From the NCBI RefSeq assembly GCF_014648255.1, contig NZ_BMQT01000001.1:124001-188000 (forward strand): a stretch of 64,000 nucleotides of DNA. Reading direction: 5' to 3'. This stretch comes from Nocardioides albus. GTDB taxonomy: Bacteria > Actinomycetota > Actinomycetes > Propionibacteriales > Nocardioidaceae. The notes below the pieces were generated by a model. That model searched no databases and was not told the DNA's origin. It saw nothing but the letters and a program-made list of their open reading frames with translations. This document shows positions 24,332 to 33,040 of the stretch, piece by piece. The stretch's first letter is position 1, and every line of letters starts with the position of its first letter. The translations under genes and the position numbers were made by a program.

Positions 24332-27064
24332 ATGGACCCAGCTACGAGCACCGACGTCGTCGTCATCGCGCCACCTGCTCCGACCATGGTCGAGCGGTTC
24401 ACCAGGCTGTCCAAGGCGGAGCGGAAAGCGCTGCCGTCCCGGCTGCGGCAGGTCTCGTCATGGTCCAGGAAGGCGACGACGGCAACAGGTGCGCGGGCCG
24501 AGATCGAGCGGGAGGCGGCAGCGGCGGTCGACCACTACCGGGCGAGCGCGGCCGAGCTGAAGCGGGCGGCCCAGGTGGCCTGGCGCAGCATCGCGCTCGA
24601 CCGGAGCGACGGGCCGCGGCTGGCCGCGATCGCCCGCCACCACTCGCTCGAACCCGTCGACGATGTCACTCAGGAGCTGGTCACTGCGCTGGCCGATCTC
24701 GCCTGCGACATCGGACAGGCGAAGACGGCCTACGGCGCCCGGCGCCTGCTGCTGCGCGCGAGCCGCCGACAGGAGGCCGAACTGTCGGGCAGGCGGGTTC
24801 TCGACCTCCACCGGTGGGCGAGCGACATCGATGCCACCCGGCTGCTCGGTGAGCTGTCCAAGCTGCCGGATCGGCGCCGGGTCCGGATCCGCGAGGCACT
24901 GCTGCCGAGCGTCGGTCTGATCCCTGCCCTCGAAAGTCTGGGCTCGGACGCCGTCCTCTCCCATCGCAAAGGCATCGAGGCCCTGCGCAACGAGGGCGAG
25001 GCGCTCGACGAGGCCAGGCGCTCCGAGGAACCCGCTCGCCGGGCCGCGACCGAGGCCGGCAACGCGGTAAGGAGCGCCGACACCGACATCGCGGTCAGGT
25101 CGATCCCGGTCGAGGAGCTCGCCGACCTCGTACGCATCGAGCCCCTCCTCGCGGCCGGGATCCGCACCGTCCACGAGGTCATCCATCCCGTCTCCGACCT
25201 GCGCGAGCTCCCCGGAGTTGGCCCTGCCACCGCGATGCGGATGCAGGAGGCGGCGCAGGCGCTGTGGCAGCGCACCTACGACGAGATGCCTCTCGCCATC
25301 GACAACGAGCGCCGCACCCCTGCAGCCACCAGGCTGCTCGCGCGCCTGGCGGAGTGGGAGGCCGGGCGGCGTACGAAGGACGCGGGAGCGGAGCTCGCCC
25401 TGGTCCAGTCGCTGCGGCCGCTGACCCGGTCGCTCACCCACTCCGCCAACGGCGCCGCGAAGTTCCACCTGATCCTGGCCGCCGCGGCCAGCCTCGACGA
25501 CTTCCAGAGCGCGCTGCGGGCGATCGCACACCGAGCCGAGATGGCGCGGCGGGTGCGCCCTGGCAACCGGCCGGCCGACCCCTGGGAGGACTTCCAGAAG
25601 CGACCGGCCGACTACTACGCGATGCTCTCCGAGCTCGGTTTTCTCACCGAGGACGAGGACAAGATCCACGGCGACCTGTCCGCCGAGATCATCGAGGCGG
25701 TCCGGGCCCAAGAGCTGCGCACCAATAACCTGACCGCATCGCTGCGCGGCTACCAGCACTTCGGCGTCCGCTTCGCGCTGGTGCAGATGAAGGTGATCAT
25801 CGGTGACGAGATGGGGCTCGGCAAGACGCTCCAGTCGCTGGCGGTGCTCGCCCACCTGCATGCCATGAGCGCGTCGCACACGTTGGTGGTCTGTCCAGCC
25901 GCGGTGGTCACCAACTGGGTGCGCGAGACCGACTCGAAGACGACCCTGATCCCCCACCGGCTCCACGGCAACCGGCGGCTCAAAGCAGCCAAGACCTGGG
26001 TCGAGCAGGGCGGCGTCGCGGTCACCACCTACGAGACGCTCCATGCCATCCGGCCCTTCCTCGACCAGGTCGAGATCGCCTGCGTCGTGGTCGACGAGGC
26101 ACACATGATCAAGTCGCCACGCACCCAGCGCACCGAACGCGTACGCCGAGTGCTGGACTCCTCCGATCGCGCCATCCTGCTCACCGGCACGCCGCTGGAG
26201 AACCGGATCGACGAGTTCCGCAATCTGGTCTCCTACCTCCGCCCCGACCTGCTCCTCTCCGCCGACGAGTTCAACCCCCATCGGTTCCGCAAGCAGGTCG
26301 CACCCGTCTACCTGCGCCGCAACCAGGAGGACGTGCTCACCGAGCTGCCCGACCTCGTCGAGATCGAGGACTGGCTGCCGCTGTCCGCGGCCGACGTGCA
26401 GGCGTACGCCGTGTGCGTCCGCGACGGCAACTTCATGGCCATGCGCCAGGCCGCGATGCTCCAGGGCATCGCGTCGGCCAAGGTCGAACGGCTGGTCGAG
26501 ATCGTCGGCGAGGCCGAGGAGAACGGGCGCCGCGTGATCGTGTTCTCCCACTTCAGGAAGGTCCTCGACGACCTGGTCACGCTGCTGCCGGGCGAGGTCT
26601 TCGGGCCTCTGACCGGGTCGGTTCCGGCCGAGGACCGCCAGCGGATGGTCGACGAGTTCTCGGCGGCCGGCCACGGCGCCGTCCTGGTCACCCAGATCGT
26701 CGCCGGCGGCGTCGGCCTCAACATCCAGTCGGCCAGCGTCGTCGTCATCTGCGAGCCGCAGCTCAAACCGACCATCGAGTGGCAGGCGATCGCCCGCGCG
26801 CGCCGGATGGGCCAGCTCCAGTCGGTCCAGGTCCACCGCCTGCTCTCCGAGGTCGGCGTCGACCAGCGCGTCCATGACATCCTCGCCGCCAAGGCCGAGC
26901 TCTTCGACGACTTCGCCCGGGTCAGCGCCACCGCAGCCAGCAGCCCGGAAGCGTACGAGACCTCGCACCCCGAGGACCTCTCCACCGCCCTCGCCGCCGA
27001 AGCCTCCGACGCCGAGATCGCCCGCGACGTCATAGCCACCGAACGCCAGCGCCTCGGCGTCTGA
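24332..27064 (+). CDS. SNF2-family helicase with N-terminal HhH region
   Basis: A 910-residue SF2 ATPase. The C-terminal half holds the SNF2 motor: Walker A GDEMGLGKT (about residue 490), DEAH box VVVDEAHMIKSP (about 587), motif III LLTGTPLENR, and motif VI WQAIARARRMGQ (about 815). The first 480 residues are not a known SNF2 accessory domain; they are Ala/Arg-rich and include a helix-hairpin-helix-like LRELPGVGPATAMRMQ near residue 290, suggesting DNA binding. There is no nuclease, methylase or other defence gene beside it. It runs opposite to and between purE and purK, and ends against a 21-bp repeat array, which suggests it arrived as an insertion. Confidence 0.88.
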   Translation: MDPATSTDVVVIAPPAPTMVERFTRLSKAERKALPSRLRQVSSWSRKATTATGARAEIEREAAAAVDHYRASAAELKRAAQVAWRSIALDRSDGPRLAAIARHHSLEPVDDVTQELVTALADLACDIGQAKTAYGARRLLLRASRRQEAELSGRRVLDLHRWASDIDATRLLGELSKLPDRRRVRIREALLPSVGLIPALESLGSDAVLSHRKGIEALRNEGEALDEARRSEEPARRAATEAGNAVRSADTDIAVRSIPVEELADLVRIEPLLAAGIRTVHEVIHPVSDLRELPGVGPATAMRMQEAAQALWQRTYDEMPLAIDNERRTPAATRLLARLAEWEAGRRTKDAGAELALVQSLRPLTRSLTHSANGAAKFHLILAAAASLDDFQSALRAIAHRAEMARRVRPGNRPADPWEDFQKRPADYYAMLSELGFLTEDEDKIHGDLSAEIIEAVRAQELRTNNLTASLRGYQHFGVRFALVQMKVIIGDEMGLGKTLQSLAVLAHLHAMSASHTLVVCPAAVVTNWVRETDSKTTLIPHRLHGNRRLKAAKTWVEQGGVAVTTYETLHAIRPFLDQVEIACVVVDEAHMIKSPRTQRTERVRRVLDSSDRAILLTGTPLENRIDEFRNLVSYLRPDLLLSADEFNPHRFRKQVAPVYLRRNQEDVLTELPDLVEIEDWLPLSAADVQAYAVCVRDGNFMAMRQAAMLQGIASAKVERLVEIVGEAEENGRRVIVFSHFRKVLDDLVTLLPGEVFGPLTGSVPAEDRQRMVDEFSAAGHGAVLVTQIVAGGVGLNIQSASVVVICEPQLKPTIEWQAIARARRMGQLQSVQVHRLLSEVGVDQRVHDILAAKAELFDDFARVSATAASSPEAYETSHPEDLSTALAAEASDAEIARDVIATERQRLGV

Positions 27065-27077
27065 CAATCCCAGCCCC

Positions 27078-27191
27078 GCCGAGACGTCAGGTACGTCGGC
27101 CGAGACGTCACTTCCGCAGGCCGAGTTGGCACCGGTGCGACATATCGGCCGACCTGAGTGACGTCTCGACCGACGCGAGTGACGCCTCGGC
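27078..27191. repeat. Second 21-bp repeat array, 3 direct plus 2 inverted units
   Basis: Direct units at 27078-27098, 27099-27119 and 27120-27140 begin GCCGAG; the first two continue ACGTCA as in the arfB-side array, and the third has the variant GCCGAGTTGGCACC, matching the variant unit at the turning point of the first array. Inverted units follow at 27150-27170 and 27171-27191. It lies between the convergent helicase and purK and ends three bases before the purK stop codon. Confidence 0.85.
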
Positions 27192-27193
27192 GA

Positions 27194-28351
27194 TCAGTCG
27201 GAGTCGTTGCCGAGGTCGCCCTGGAACCAGTCGGCGGCGTGGCGGGCGCGCTCGAGGCATTCCTCGAGGTCGTCGCCGTAGACGTTGACGTGGCCGACCT
27301 TGCGACCTGGCCGCATCTCCTTGCCGTAGAGATGGACGCGGAGGTGCGGGTCGCGGGCCATGGCGTGCGGGTAGCCGTCGTAGAGGCGGCCGACGTTCTC
27401 CCTGGTCGAGCCGAGGATGTTGACCATCACCGACCACTTGGCGCGGGGTGCTGGCGAGCCCAGGGGCAGGTCCATGACCGCGCGCAGGTGGTTCTCGAAC
27501 TGCGAGGTGACCGCGCCGTCCTGGGTCCAGTGGCCGGTGTTGTGCGGACGCATGGCGAGCTCGTTGACGAGCAGCCGGCCATCGACGGTCTCGAACATCT
27601 CGACCGCCAGGATGCCGACGACGCCGAGCTCACCCGCGATGCGCAGCGCGATCTGCTCGCCCTGGACGGCGAGCTCGGGCGAGAGGTCGGGCGCCGGCGC
27701 GATGACCTCCTTGCAGACGCCGTTCTCCTGGTAGGTGTGCACGACCGGGTACGCAGCGGCCTGGCCGCTCGGCGAACGGGCGACGATCGCGGAGAGCTCC
27801 CGGCGGAAGTCGACCAGCTCCTCGGCCAGGACCTGGACACCCGCCTCCTCCGCGACGCGGAGCGGCTCGGCGACGTCGACGACGTCGCGTACGACCCAGA
27901 CGCCCTTGCCGTCGTAACCGCCGCGGGTGGTCTTGAGGACGCACGGGAAACCGAACGCCTCGACCTCGGCCACGGACGACACGATGGCGTTGCGCGGGCA
28001 CGGGATGCCGAGCTCGGTCAGCCGAGCGCGCATCACGCCCTTGTCCTGGGCGTGCACGAGGGCGTCAGGCCCGGGGCGGACCGCGACGCCGGCAGCCTCG
28101 AGCGCGTGCAGGTGCTCGGTCGGGACGTGCTCGTGGTCGAAGGTGACAACCGCACAGCCCTCGGTGACCTTCTTCAACGTGTCCAGATCGCGGTAGTCGC
28201 CGACCAGCTGGTCAGGGATCACCTGAGCCGCCGAGACGCCCTCGCCCTCGGCGAGAAGCCGGAGCGGGAGGCCGAGCGCGATTGCAGGCTGAGCCATCAT
28301 GCGGGCCAGCTGGCCGCCGCCGATGATCGCAAGTGTCGGTGCGAGGGTCAC
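27194..28351 (-). CDS. purK: N5-carboxyaminoimidazole ribonucleotide synthase
   Basis: A 385-residue ATP-grasp enzyme that carboxylates AIR using ATP and bicarbonate. Signatures: IIGGGQLARMMAQPA at the N-terminus, KTTRGGYDGKGVWVV, and the C-terminal ATP-grasp EMRPGRKVGHVNVYGDD. The GTG start at 28351 lies 7 bases after a TATTCT -10-like element (28359-28364), so its mRNA may be leaderless. It feeds PurE, whose gene has been separated from it. Confidence 0.95.
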   Translation of the reverse strand: MTLAPTLAIIGGGQLARMMAQPAIALGLPLRLLAEGEGVSAAQVIPDQLVGDYRDLDTLKKVTEGCAVVTFDHEHVPTEHLHALEAAGVAVRPGPDALVHAQDKGVMRARLTELGIPCPRNAIVSSVAEVEAFGFPCVLKTTRGGYDGKGVWVVRDVVDVAEPLRVAEEAGVQVLAEELVDFRRELSAIVARSPSGQAAAYPVVHTYQENGVCKEVIAPAPDLSPELAVQGEQIALRIAGELGVVGILAVEMFETVDGRLLVNELAMRPHNTGHWTQDGAVTSQFENHLRAVMDLPLGSPAPRAKWSVMVNILGSTRENVGRLYDGYPHAMARDPHLRVHLYGKEMRPGRKVGHVNVYGDDLEECLERARHAADWFQGDLGNDSD

Positions 28352-28372
28352 GACCGACAGAATAATGAGACT

Positions 28373-28438
28373 GCCCCGCCGGGGCCGATTTCGCGGATCC
28401 CCCTCACGCTATCCGCGAAACCGGCCGCGGCGGGCCCC
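28373..28438 (-). terminator. 26-bp stem terminator after the winged-helix gene
   Basis: Arms 28373-28398 and 28411-28438 pair over about 26 bp with three mismatches and a 12-base loop. On the minus strand it follows the winged-helix regulator by 9 bases and is followed by TCTCATTATTCT. It also borders the purK promoter. Confidence 0.7.
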
Positions 28439-28446
28439 GAGAGGGG

Positions 28447-28746
28447 TCAGGCCTTTTCGAAGCGCAGCCCTTTGCCGCGCAGCGTGGTGATCAGATGGGG
28501 CTTCCGGGGGTCGTCGCCCAGCTTGCGACGCACCCATCCCAGGTGTACGTCGATGGTCTTCGACGAGGTGTAGAAGGTCGCGTTCCACACGTCCCTCATC
28601 AACTCGTCACGGGAGACGACGTTGCCAGCCCTCTTGATCAGGGCATGAACCAGGTCGAACTCCTTGCGAGAGAGCGTCAGCTCCTCATCGTTCCGCCATG
28701 CTCGCCGCGTCTCGGGGTCGAGCTTGATCTCCTGTACCTCGATCAT
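28447..28746 (-). CDS. Winged-helix DNA-binding protein, OmpR-type domain alone
   Basis: A 99-residue protein made only of the OmpR/PhoB-type winged-helix effector domain: LTLSRKEFDLVHALIKRAGNVVSRDELMRDVW and KTIDVHLGWVRRKLGDDP are typical. The receiver domain of a response regulator is absent, and no histidine kinase is near, so it may be constitutively active or controlled by partner binding. The ATG at 28746 is only 7 bases downstream of a well-formed -10 box, which fits a leaderless start; longer in-frame starts upstream lack support. Targets are unknown; divergent neighbours are absent. Confidence 0.82.
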   Translation of the reverse strand: MIEVQEIKLDPETRRAWRNDEELTLSRKEFDLVHALIKRAGNVVSRDELMRDVWNATFYTSSKTIDVHLGWVRRKLGDDPRKPHLITTLRGKGLRFEKA

Positions 28747-28753
28747 GAGATCG

Positions 28754-28782
28754 ACATTAGGGAGGTAAAGAGCCCTTGGCAA
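28754..28782 (-). promoter_or_regulatory. Promoter TTGCCA-17-TAATGT for leaderless winged-helix gene
   Basis: -35 TTGCCA (28777-28782) and -10 TAATGT (28754-28759) with a 17-base spacer on the minus strand. Transcription would start at or next to the ATG at 28746, giving a leaderless mRNA. Confidence 0.65.
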
Positions 28783-28995
28783 AGGATTGCACGATATTGC
28801 CAGTGACATCTTCATGCCACAGCGCAACGAATTGGGCATGACAAACGTGCACCCCCGAACGGCGCTCTCCACCATGCCCACGAAGGCCCGACGAGGTAAA
28901 GGAATCAGGGCGCCTCGTTGGTCGACTGTTAACTACAACAGAATGTGAACAAATTTACGAAACCGCAGGTCAGCAGCACCCTGGATGGTAACGAT

Positions 28996-29946
28996 TCAGA
29001 CACGACGGACCGCGACGGGTTCCACGATCCCGAAGCCTCGCACCGGTCGAGCAGCCAGCCGCCGGGTCTCGAACTCGTCCTCGGGCATGGTCCCGGCCGT
29101 CGCCTCGTCGACGATGATCCGGTTGCGACGGGCGACGGCGGTCAGCCGCGCGGCCATGTTCACGGGCGGCCCGAAGACGTCCCCCAGGCGCGAGACGACG
29201 TTGCCAGAGGCCAGCCCGACCCGTACGTCAGGCATCCGCGGGTCGCGGCCGATCACGTTGATGATCCCCTCAGCGGTGCCGTAGGCCTGCAGCGGGTCGT
29301 CGTTGACGAAGAGCACCGAGTCGCCAAGCGACTTGATGATCCGGCCGCCCCAGGTCGCGACCACGTCGGCACACCGCGACTCGAAGAGCTCGACGAGGTC
29401 GCCGATCTTCTCCTCGGTCAGCGTGTTCGACAGCGCGGTGAAGGAGACGATGTCGGCGAAGCCGACCGTCTGCCAGACCGTGCCGAGCTGCTCCTCGGGC
29501 CCGGCGACCGACGCCTCGGCCCTGGCCAGGGCAGCGCGCATGTGCCGCCGCCAGGCGAAGATCATCATCTCTTCGAAGGCGCTCTCGAACTGCTCTGAAA
29601 CGGAGACGGTCGCCTTCAGCAGCTCGGCAGGCGTACGGTCGTCCTCGTTCTGAGTCTCGACGTGGTGCAGCAGCGCGGAGACCTCGTAGTCGGAGAGTCG
29701 CGCCATCGACTGTCCGATGCCGCGGGTCAGGTTGACGACGAGGTCGAAGCTGACCAGCCCGTTGCCGGCGATCTCGTTGGCCTTGGTGAGAGCGTTCACG
29801 TCCGCCTCGTCGAAGAACGCCTCGTCATCCCCGATCTCCGGGAACCCCAGCGCGCGCCACAGACGTTTCGCCTGGTCGGGGCTCACGCCTGCCTTCTCGG
29901 CGACCTCCGCCGAGGTCAGGTTGACGGGCTGCTTCGATTTCGCCAC
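28996..29946 (-). CDS. Class III adenylyl/guanylyl cyclase with N-terminal regulatory domain
   Basis: A 316-residue cytosolic cyclase making cAMP (or cGMP). Residues 1 to about 60 look like a MerR-type winged helix (LTSAEVAEKAGVSPDQAKRLWRALGFPE), the start of the regulatory domain seen in mycobacterial pH-sensing cyclases such as Rv1264 and Rv2212. The catalytic domain is about residues 155-310: metal-binding GFADIVSFT, KSLGDSVLF and the transition-state pair in VNMAARL are all present. It is not obviously in an operon. The preceding 250 bases up to the winged-helix promoter hold no gene I can support. Confidence 0.9.
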   Translation of the reverse strand: MAKSKQPVNLTSAEVAEKAGVSPDQAKRLWRALGFPEIGDDEAFFDEADVNALTKANEIAGNGLVSFDLVVNLTRGIGQSMARLSDYEVSALLHHVETQNEDDRTPAELLKATVSVSEQFESAFEEMMIFAWRRHMRAALARAEASVAGPEEQLGTVWQTVGFADIVSFTALSNTLTEEKIGDLVELFESRCADVVATWGGRIIKSLGDSVLFVNDDPLQAYGTAEGIINVIGRDPRMPDVRVGLASGNVVSRLGDVFGPPVNMAARLTAVARRNRIIVDEATAGTMPEDEFETRRLAARPVRGFGIVEPVAVRRV

Positions 29947-29982
29947 GAACCGATCATGCCATCCGGCTCGTACGAGCGCTGG

Positions 29983-30780
29983 TCACGGCCGGGGACGGAG
30001 CCGGGCATGGATCACGTCGCCCGCGCCGACCACCCGCGACCCCTGACCGGTCGCGATGACCAGCCGACCGAAGTCGTCGATCTCGGTGGCCACGCCCTCC
30101 CAGACCTCCCCACCCGGCAGCTCGGCCCGCACCTGCTCGCCGACGGTCACCGACAGCTCGCGGTATCGGCGAGCGAGCTCGGCAGGATCGGACCCCCAGA
30201 TCTCGTACGCCGCCCACAGCTCTTCGAGCAACGCCGCCAGCACCGCGGTGCGGTCGACGGGTGCACCGCTATCCAGCTCCAACGAGGTGGCGGTCTTGAT
30301 CGGCAGCTCCTCGCGGGTCAGCGAGGTGTTGAGCCCGAACCCGATCACGGCTGCCGCCCCCGACTCGGCGGTCGCTCCTTCGATCCGTTCGATCAGGATT
30401 CCGCACACCTTGCGACCCTCGATGAGTACGTCGTTGGGCCACTTCAGCCCGGCGGCGTACCCCATCTTCCGCAACCCGGAAGCAACGGCGACGCCGGTCA
30501 TCAAAGGCAGCCACGGCCACCGCTCCACCGAGATCGACGGGTCTGGACGGAGCAGCGCAGAGACGGTCAGCGCCGAGCGCTCCGGGGTGGTCCAGCCCCG
30601 ATCCAGGCGTCCCCGGCCCGCGGTCTGGTGCTCGGTGGTGATCACCAGTCCCGATGCCTCGCCCGAGCGCGCCCGCGAGGCCAGCTCGGCGTTCGTCGAC
30701 GGGGTCGACTCGAGGATCTCGACCCGCCACCCGCCCGATAGACCATCGAGCCGGGTGTGGTCAAGTGACGGGCGTCGCAT
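29983..30780 (-). CDS. birA: Biotin--[acetyl-CoA-carboxylase] ligase
   Basis: A 265-residue biotin protein ligase that activates biotin with ATP and attaches it to carboxylase carrier domains. Signatures: [25 protein letters not shown] (biotinyl-AMP loop), [20 protein letters not shown]. It lacks the N-terminal DNA-binding domain of E. coli BirA, as usual in actinobacteria, so it is not a repressor. It is divergent from accD, its substrate complex partner. ATG 30780 was chosen; an in-frame ATG seven codons upstream (30801) is possible. Neither has a clear ribosome site. Confidence 0.93.
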   Translation of the reverse strand: MRRPSLDHTRLDGLSGGWRVEILESTPSTNAELASRARSGEASGLVITTEHQTAGRGRLDRGWTTPERSALTVSALLRPDPSISVERWPWLPLMTGVAVASGLRKMGYAAGLKWPNDVLIEGRKVCGILIERIEGATAESGAAAVIGFGLNTSLTREELPIKTATSLELDSGAPVDRTAVLAALLEELWAAYEIWGSDPAELARRYRELSVTVGEQVRAELPGGEVWEGVATEIDDFGRLVIATGQGSRVVGAGDVIHARLRPRP

Positions 30781-30841
30781 CGCAGAAGGTGGCACGGGCA
30801 TTAGATTGGCCTCCGCACCGCCCGAAGTCCAAAGGAGCACC

Positions 30842-32449
30842 GTGAGCGCCGAAGCAACCCCTGAGACCGAGATCGACCTGCACACGACCGCCGGGAAGCT
30901 GGCCGAGCTGGAGCGTCGTCTCGACGAGGCCGTCCACGCCGGCTCCGCCAAGGCTGTCGAGAAGCAGCACGCCAAGGGGCGCCAGACCGCCCGCGAGCGC
31001 ATCGAGATGCTGCTCGACGAGGGCTCCTTCCAGGAGGTCGACGAGCTGGCCCGCCACCGCTCGACGGCGTTCGGGCTGGAGAAGAACCGTCCCTTCGGTG
31101 ACGGCGTGGTGACCGGCTACGGCACCATCGACGGCCGCCAGGTCTGCGTCTTCTCCCAGGACTTCACCGTCTTCGGTGGCTCGCTGGGCGAGGTCTACGG
31201 CGAGAAGATCACCAAGATCATGGACCTCGCGATCAAGACCGGCTCACCGCTGATCGGCATCAACGAGGGCGCCGGCGCGCGCATCCAGGAGGGCGTCGTG
31301 AGCCTGGGGCTCTACGGCGAGATCTTCAAGCGCAACGTCCACGCCTCCGGCGTGATCCCGCAGATCAGCCTGATCATGGGCAACTGCGCCGGCGGCCACG
31401 TCTACTCCCCGGCCGTCACCGACTTCACGATCATGGTCGACAAGACCTCCGGCATGTTCATCACCGGCCCCGACGTCATCAAGACCGTCACCGGCGAGGA
31501 CATCACCATGGAGGAGCTCGGCGGCGCGCTCGCCCACAACTCCAAGTCGGGTGTGGCCCACTACATGGGCTCCGACGAGGAGGACGCGATCGAGTACGTC
31601 AAGGCGCTGCTCTCCCACCTCCCCTCCAACAACATGGAGGAGCCGCCGGCCTTTGAGGAGACCGCGGACCTGGAGATCTCGGACCTCGACCGCGAGCTCG
31701 ACACCTTCATCCCTGACGGCGGCAACCAGCCCTACGACATGCACGAGGTCATCTCGCACATCGTCGACGACGAGGAGTTCCTCGAGGTCCAGGCGCTGTG
31801 GGCGCCCAACATCATCATCGGCTACGCCCGCATCGAAGGCCGTCCCGTCGGGATCGTGGCCAACCAGCCGATGCAGTTCGCCGGCTGCCTCGACATCGAC
31901 GCCTCCGAGAAGGCCGCCCGCTTCGTCCGCACCTGCGACGCCTTCAACGTCCCCGTCATCACCTTCGTCGACGTCCCCGGCTTCCTGCCCGGCACCGACC
32001 AGGAGCACAACGGCATCATCCGCCGCGGCGCCAAGCTGATCTACGCCTACGCCGAGGCCACCGTCCCGCTCGTCACGATCATCACCCGCAAGGCCTACGG
32101 CGGCGCCTACGACGTGATGGGCTCCAAGCACCTCGGCGCCGACATCAACCTCGCCTGGCCCACCGCCCAGATCGCGGTCATGGGCGCCCAGGGCGCGGCC
32201 AACATCGTCCACCGCCGCACCCTGGCCGAGGTCGAGGCCGCCGGCGGCGACGTCGAGGCCAAGCGCGCCGAGCTGATCGACGAGTACGAGACCACGCTCG
32301 CCAACCCCTACATCGCCGCCGAGCGTGGCTACGTCGACGCGGTCATCCCGCCGCACGAGACCCGCGCCGAGGTCACCCGCGCGCTCCGTCTCCTGCGCAC
32401 CAAGCGCGAGACCCTTCCCGCGAAGAAGCATGGGAATATCCCGCTCTGA
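30842..32449 (+). CDS. Acyl-CoA (propionyl-CoA) carboxylase beta subunit
   Basis: A 535-residue carboxyltransferase subunit, AccD5-like, that moves CO2 from biotin to propionyl- or acetyl-CoA to supply methylmalonyl- or malonyl-CoA. Signatures: [69 protein letters not shown] and [17 protein letters not shown] start with AAAGGAGC upstream. With the epsilon subunit downstream and birA divergent it matches the Mycobacterium birA-accD5-accE5 block. The last codons (KKHGNIPL) form one arm of a hairpin that copies them in mirror orientation after the stop. Confidence 0.94.
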   Translation: MSAEATPETEIDLHTTAGKLAELERRLDEAVHAGSAKAVEKQHAKGRQTARERIEMLLDEGSFQEVDELARHRSTAFGLEKNRPFGDGVVTGYGTIDGRQVCVFSQDFTVFGGSLGEVYGEKITKIMDLAIKTGSPLIGINEGAGARIQEGVVSLGLYGEIFKRNVHASGVIPQISLIMGNCAGGHVYSPAVTDFTIMVDKTSGMFITGPDVIKTVTGEDITMEELGGALAHNSKSGVAHYMGSDEEDAIEYVKALLSHLPSNNMEEPPAFEETADLEISDLDRELDTFIPDGGNQPYDMHEVISHIVDDEEFLEVQALWAPNIIIGYARIEGRPVGIVANQPMQFAGCLDIDASEKAARFVRTCDAFNVPVITFVDVPGFLPGTDQEHNGIIRRGAKLIYAYAEATVPLVTIITRKAYGGAYDVMGSKHLGADINLAWPTAQIAVMGAQGAANIVHRRTLAEVEAAGGDVEAKRAELIDEYETTLANPYIAAERGYVDAVIPPHETRAEVTRALRLLRTKRETLPAKKHGNIPL

Positions 32450-32495
32450 TGTGAGCGAAGCAAGCGAGGAGCGGGATATTGCCTGCTTCTTCGCG
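32419..32495. repeat. Mirror-arm hairpin 1 overlapping the accD 3' end
   Basis: The left arm (32419-32446) is the end of the accD coding sequence; the right arm (32469-32495) is its near-perfect reverse complement, about 24 of 28 positions. The 22-base loop begins with the TGA stop and contains AGCGAAGCAAGCGAGGA with the first bases of the right arm. Confidence 0.85.
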
Positions 32496-32499
32496 AGCG

Positions 32500-32567
32500 C
32501 GCCGAGTCGGCGCAAACGGACCGCAGCGAAGCGAAGCGAGCGAGGACCGTATTGCGCCGACTCGGCG
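32500..32567. repeat. Mirror-arm hairpin 2 between accD and accE
   Basis: Arms 32500-32522 (CGCCGAGTCGGCGCAAACGG...) and 32544-32567 pair with one mismatch and one bulge. The stem is unrelated to hairpin 1, but the loop holds the same core, AGCGAAGCGAGCGAGGA. Four bases separate the two hairpins. Confidence 0.85.
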
Positions 32568-32612
32568 AAAGCCCGACGTAAGGCAATCGAAGCAACGAAA
32601 GGTGGTCACGGA

Positions 32613-32828
32613 ATGACCGACAACGAAGAGCAGAAGCCCCTGCTCAAGGTCATCGACCAGAACGCCACCCCCGAAGACGTAGCCGCGATCGTCGCCGTCT
32701 TCTCAGCCCTGGGCTCCGCCGGCGGGGCACCGAAGAAGAAGCAGCGCTCCCTCTGGGCAACCCCCCAACTACGTACGCCCCTCCACCCCGGCTCCAATGC
32801 TTGGCGCGCCAGCGGCCTCCCGCACTGA
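32613..32828 (+). CDS. Acyl-CoA carboxylase epsilon subunit
   Basis: A 71-residue small subunit. The short helix VIDQNATPEDVAAIVAVFSALG and the C-terminal tail LWATPQLRTPLHPGSNAWRASGLP (given in parts) are characteristic of actinobacterial AccE/PccE proteins, which bind the carboxyltransferase hexamer and raise activity. The ATG at 32613 has AAAGGTGG upstream. It lies 163 bases downstream of accD, an unusually long gap for this pair, filled by two hairpins. A strong terminator follows. Confidence 0.88.
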   Translation: MTDNEEQKPLLKVIDQNATPEDVAAIVAVFSALGSAGGAPKKKQRSLWATPQLRTPLHPGSNAWRASGLPH

Positions 32829-32849
32829 CAGACCGCCATCGCATCACCC

Positions 32850-32888
32850 GCGCCCGTTCGTGACCTCTGGTCGCGAACGGGCGCTTTT
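32850..32888 (+). terminator. Rho-independent terminator after the epsilon subunit
   Basis: Arms 32850-32865 and 32869-32884 (GCGCCCGTTCG...CGAACGGGCGC) with one wobble pair, a 3-base loop and TTTT at 32885-32888. Confidence 0.88.
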
Positions 32889-33040
32889 CACGCGACCGTT
32901 CGAGCCGCGACTCGACTACCCATGTCCACAGTTCATACACACGCTCCCCACGACCTCAGCACTACACCGGCAAGGACAACGCGGGAACCATAGATTCCGG
33001 GCCGCCATACCCCTGCACCCATCTATGGAAGTGAGTCTCG

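Noticed and set aside
24332..27064. Multi-gene antiphage system (DISARM or similar) around the SNF2 gene
   Set aside because: No methylase, DUF1998 or PLD-nuclease gene is adjacent; only a solitary helicase is supported.
24458..27067. An 869-codon open frame on the minus strand, antisense to the SNF2 gene
   Set aside because: It lacks domain signatures, is rich in Asp/Gly/Arg as expected of antisense frames in GC-rich DNA, and the plus-strand frame carries all helicase motifs.
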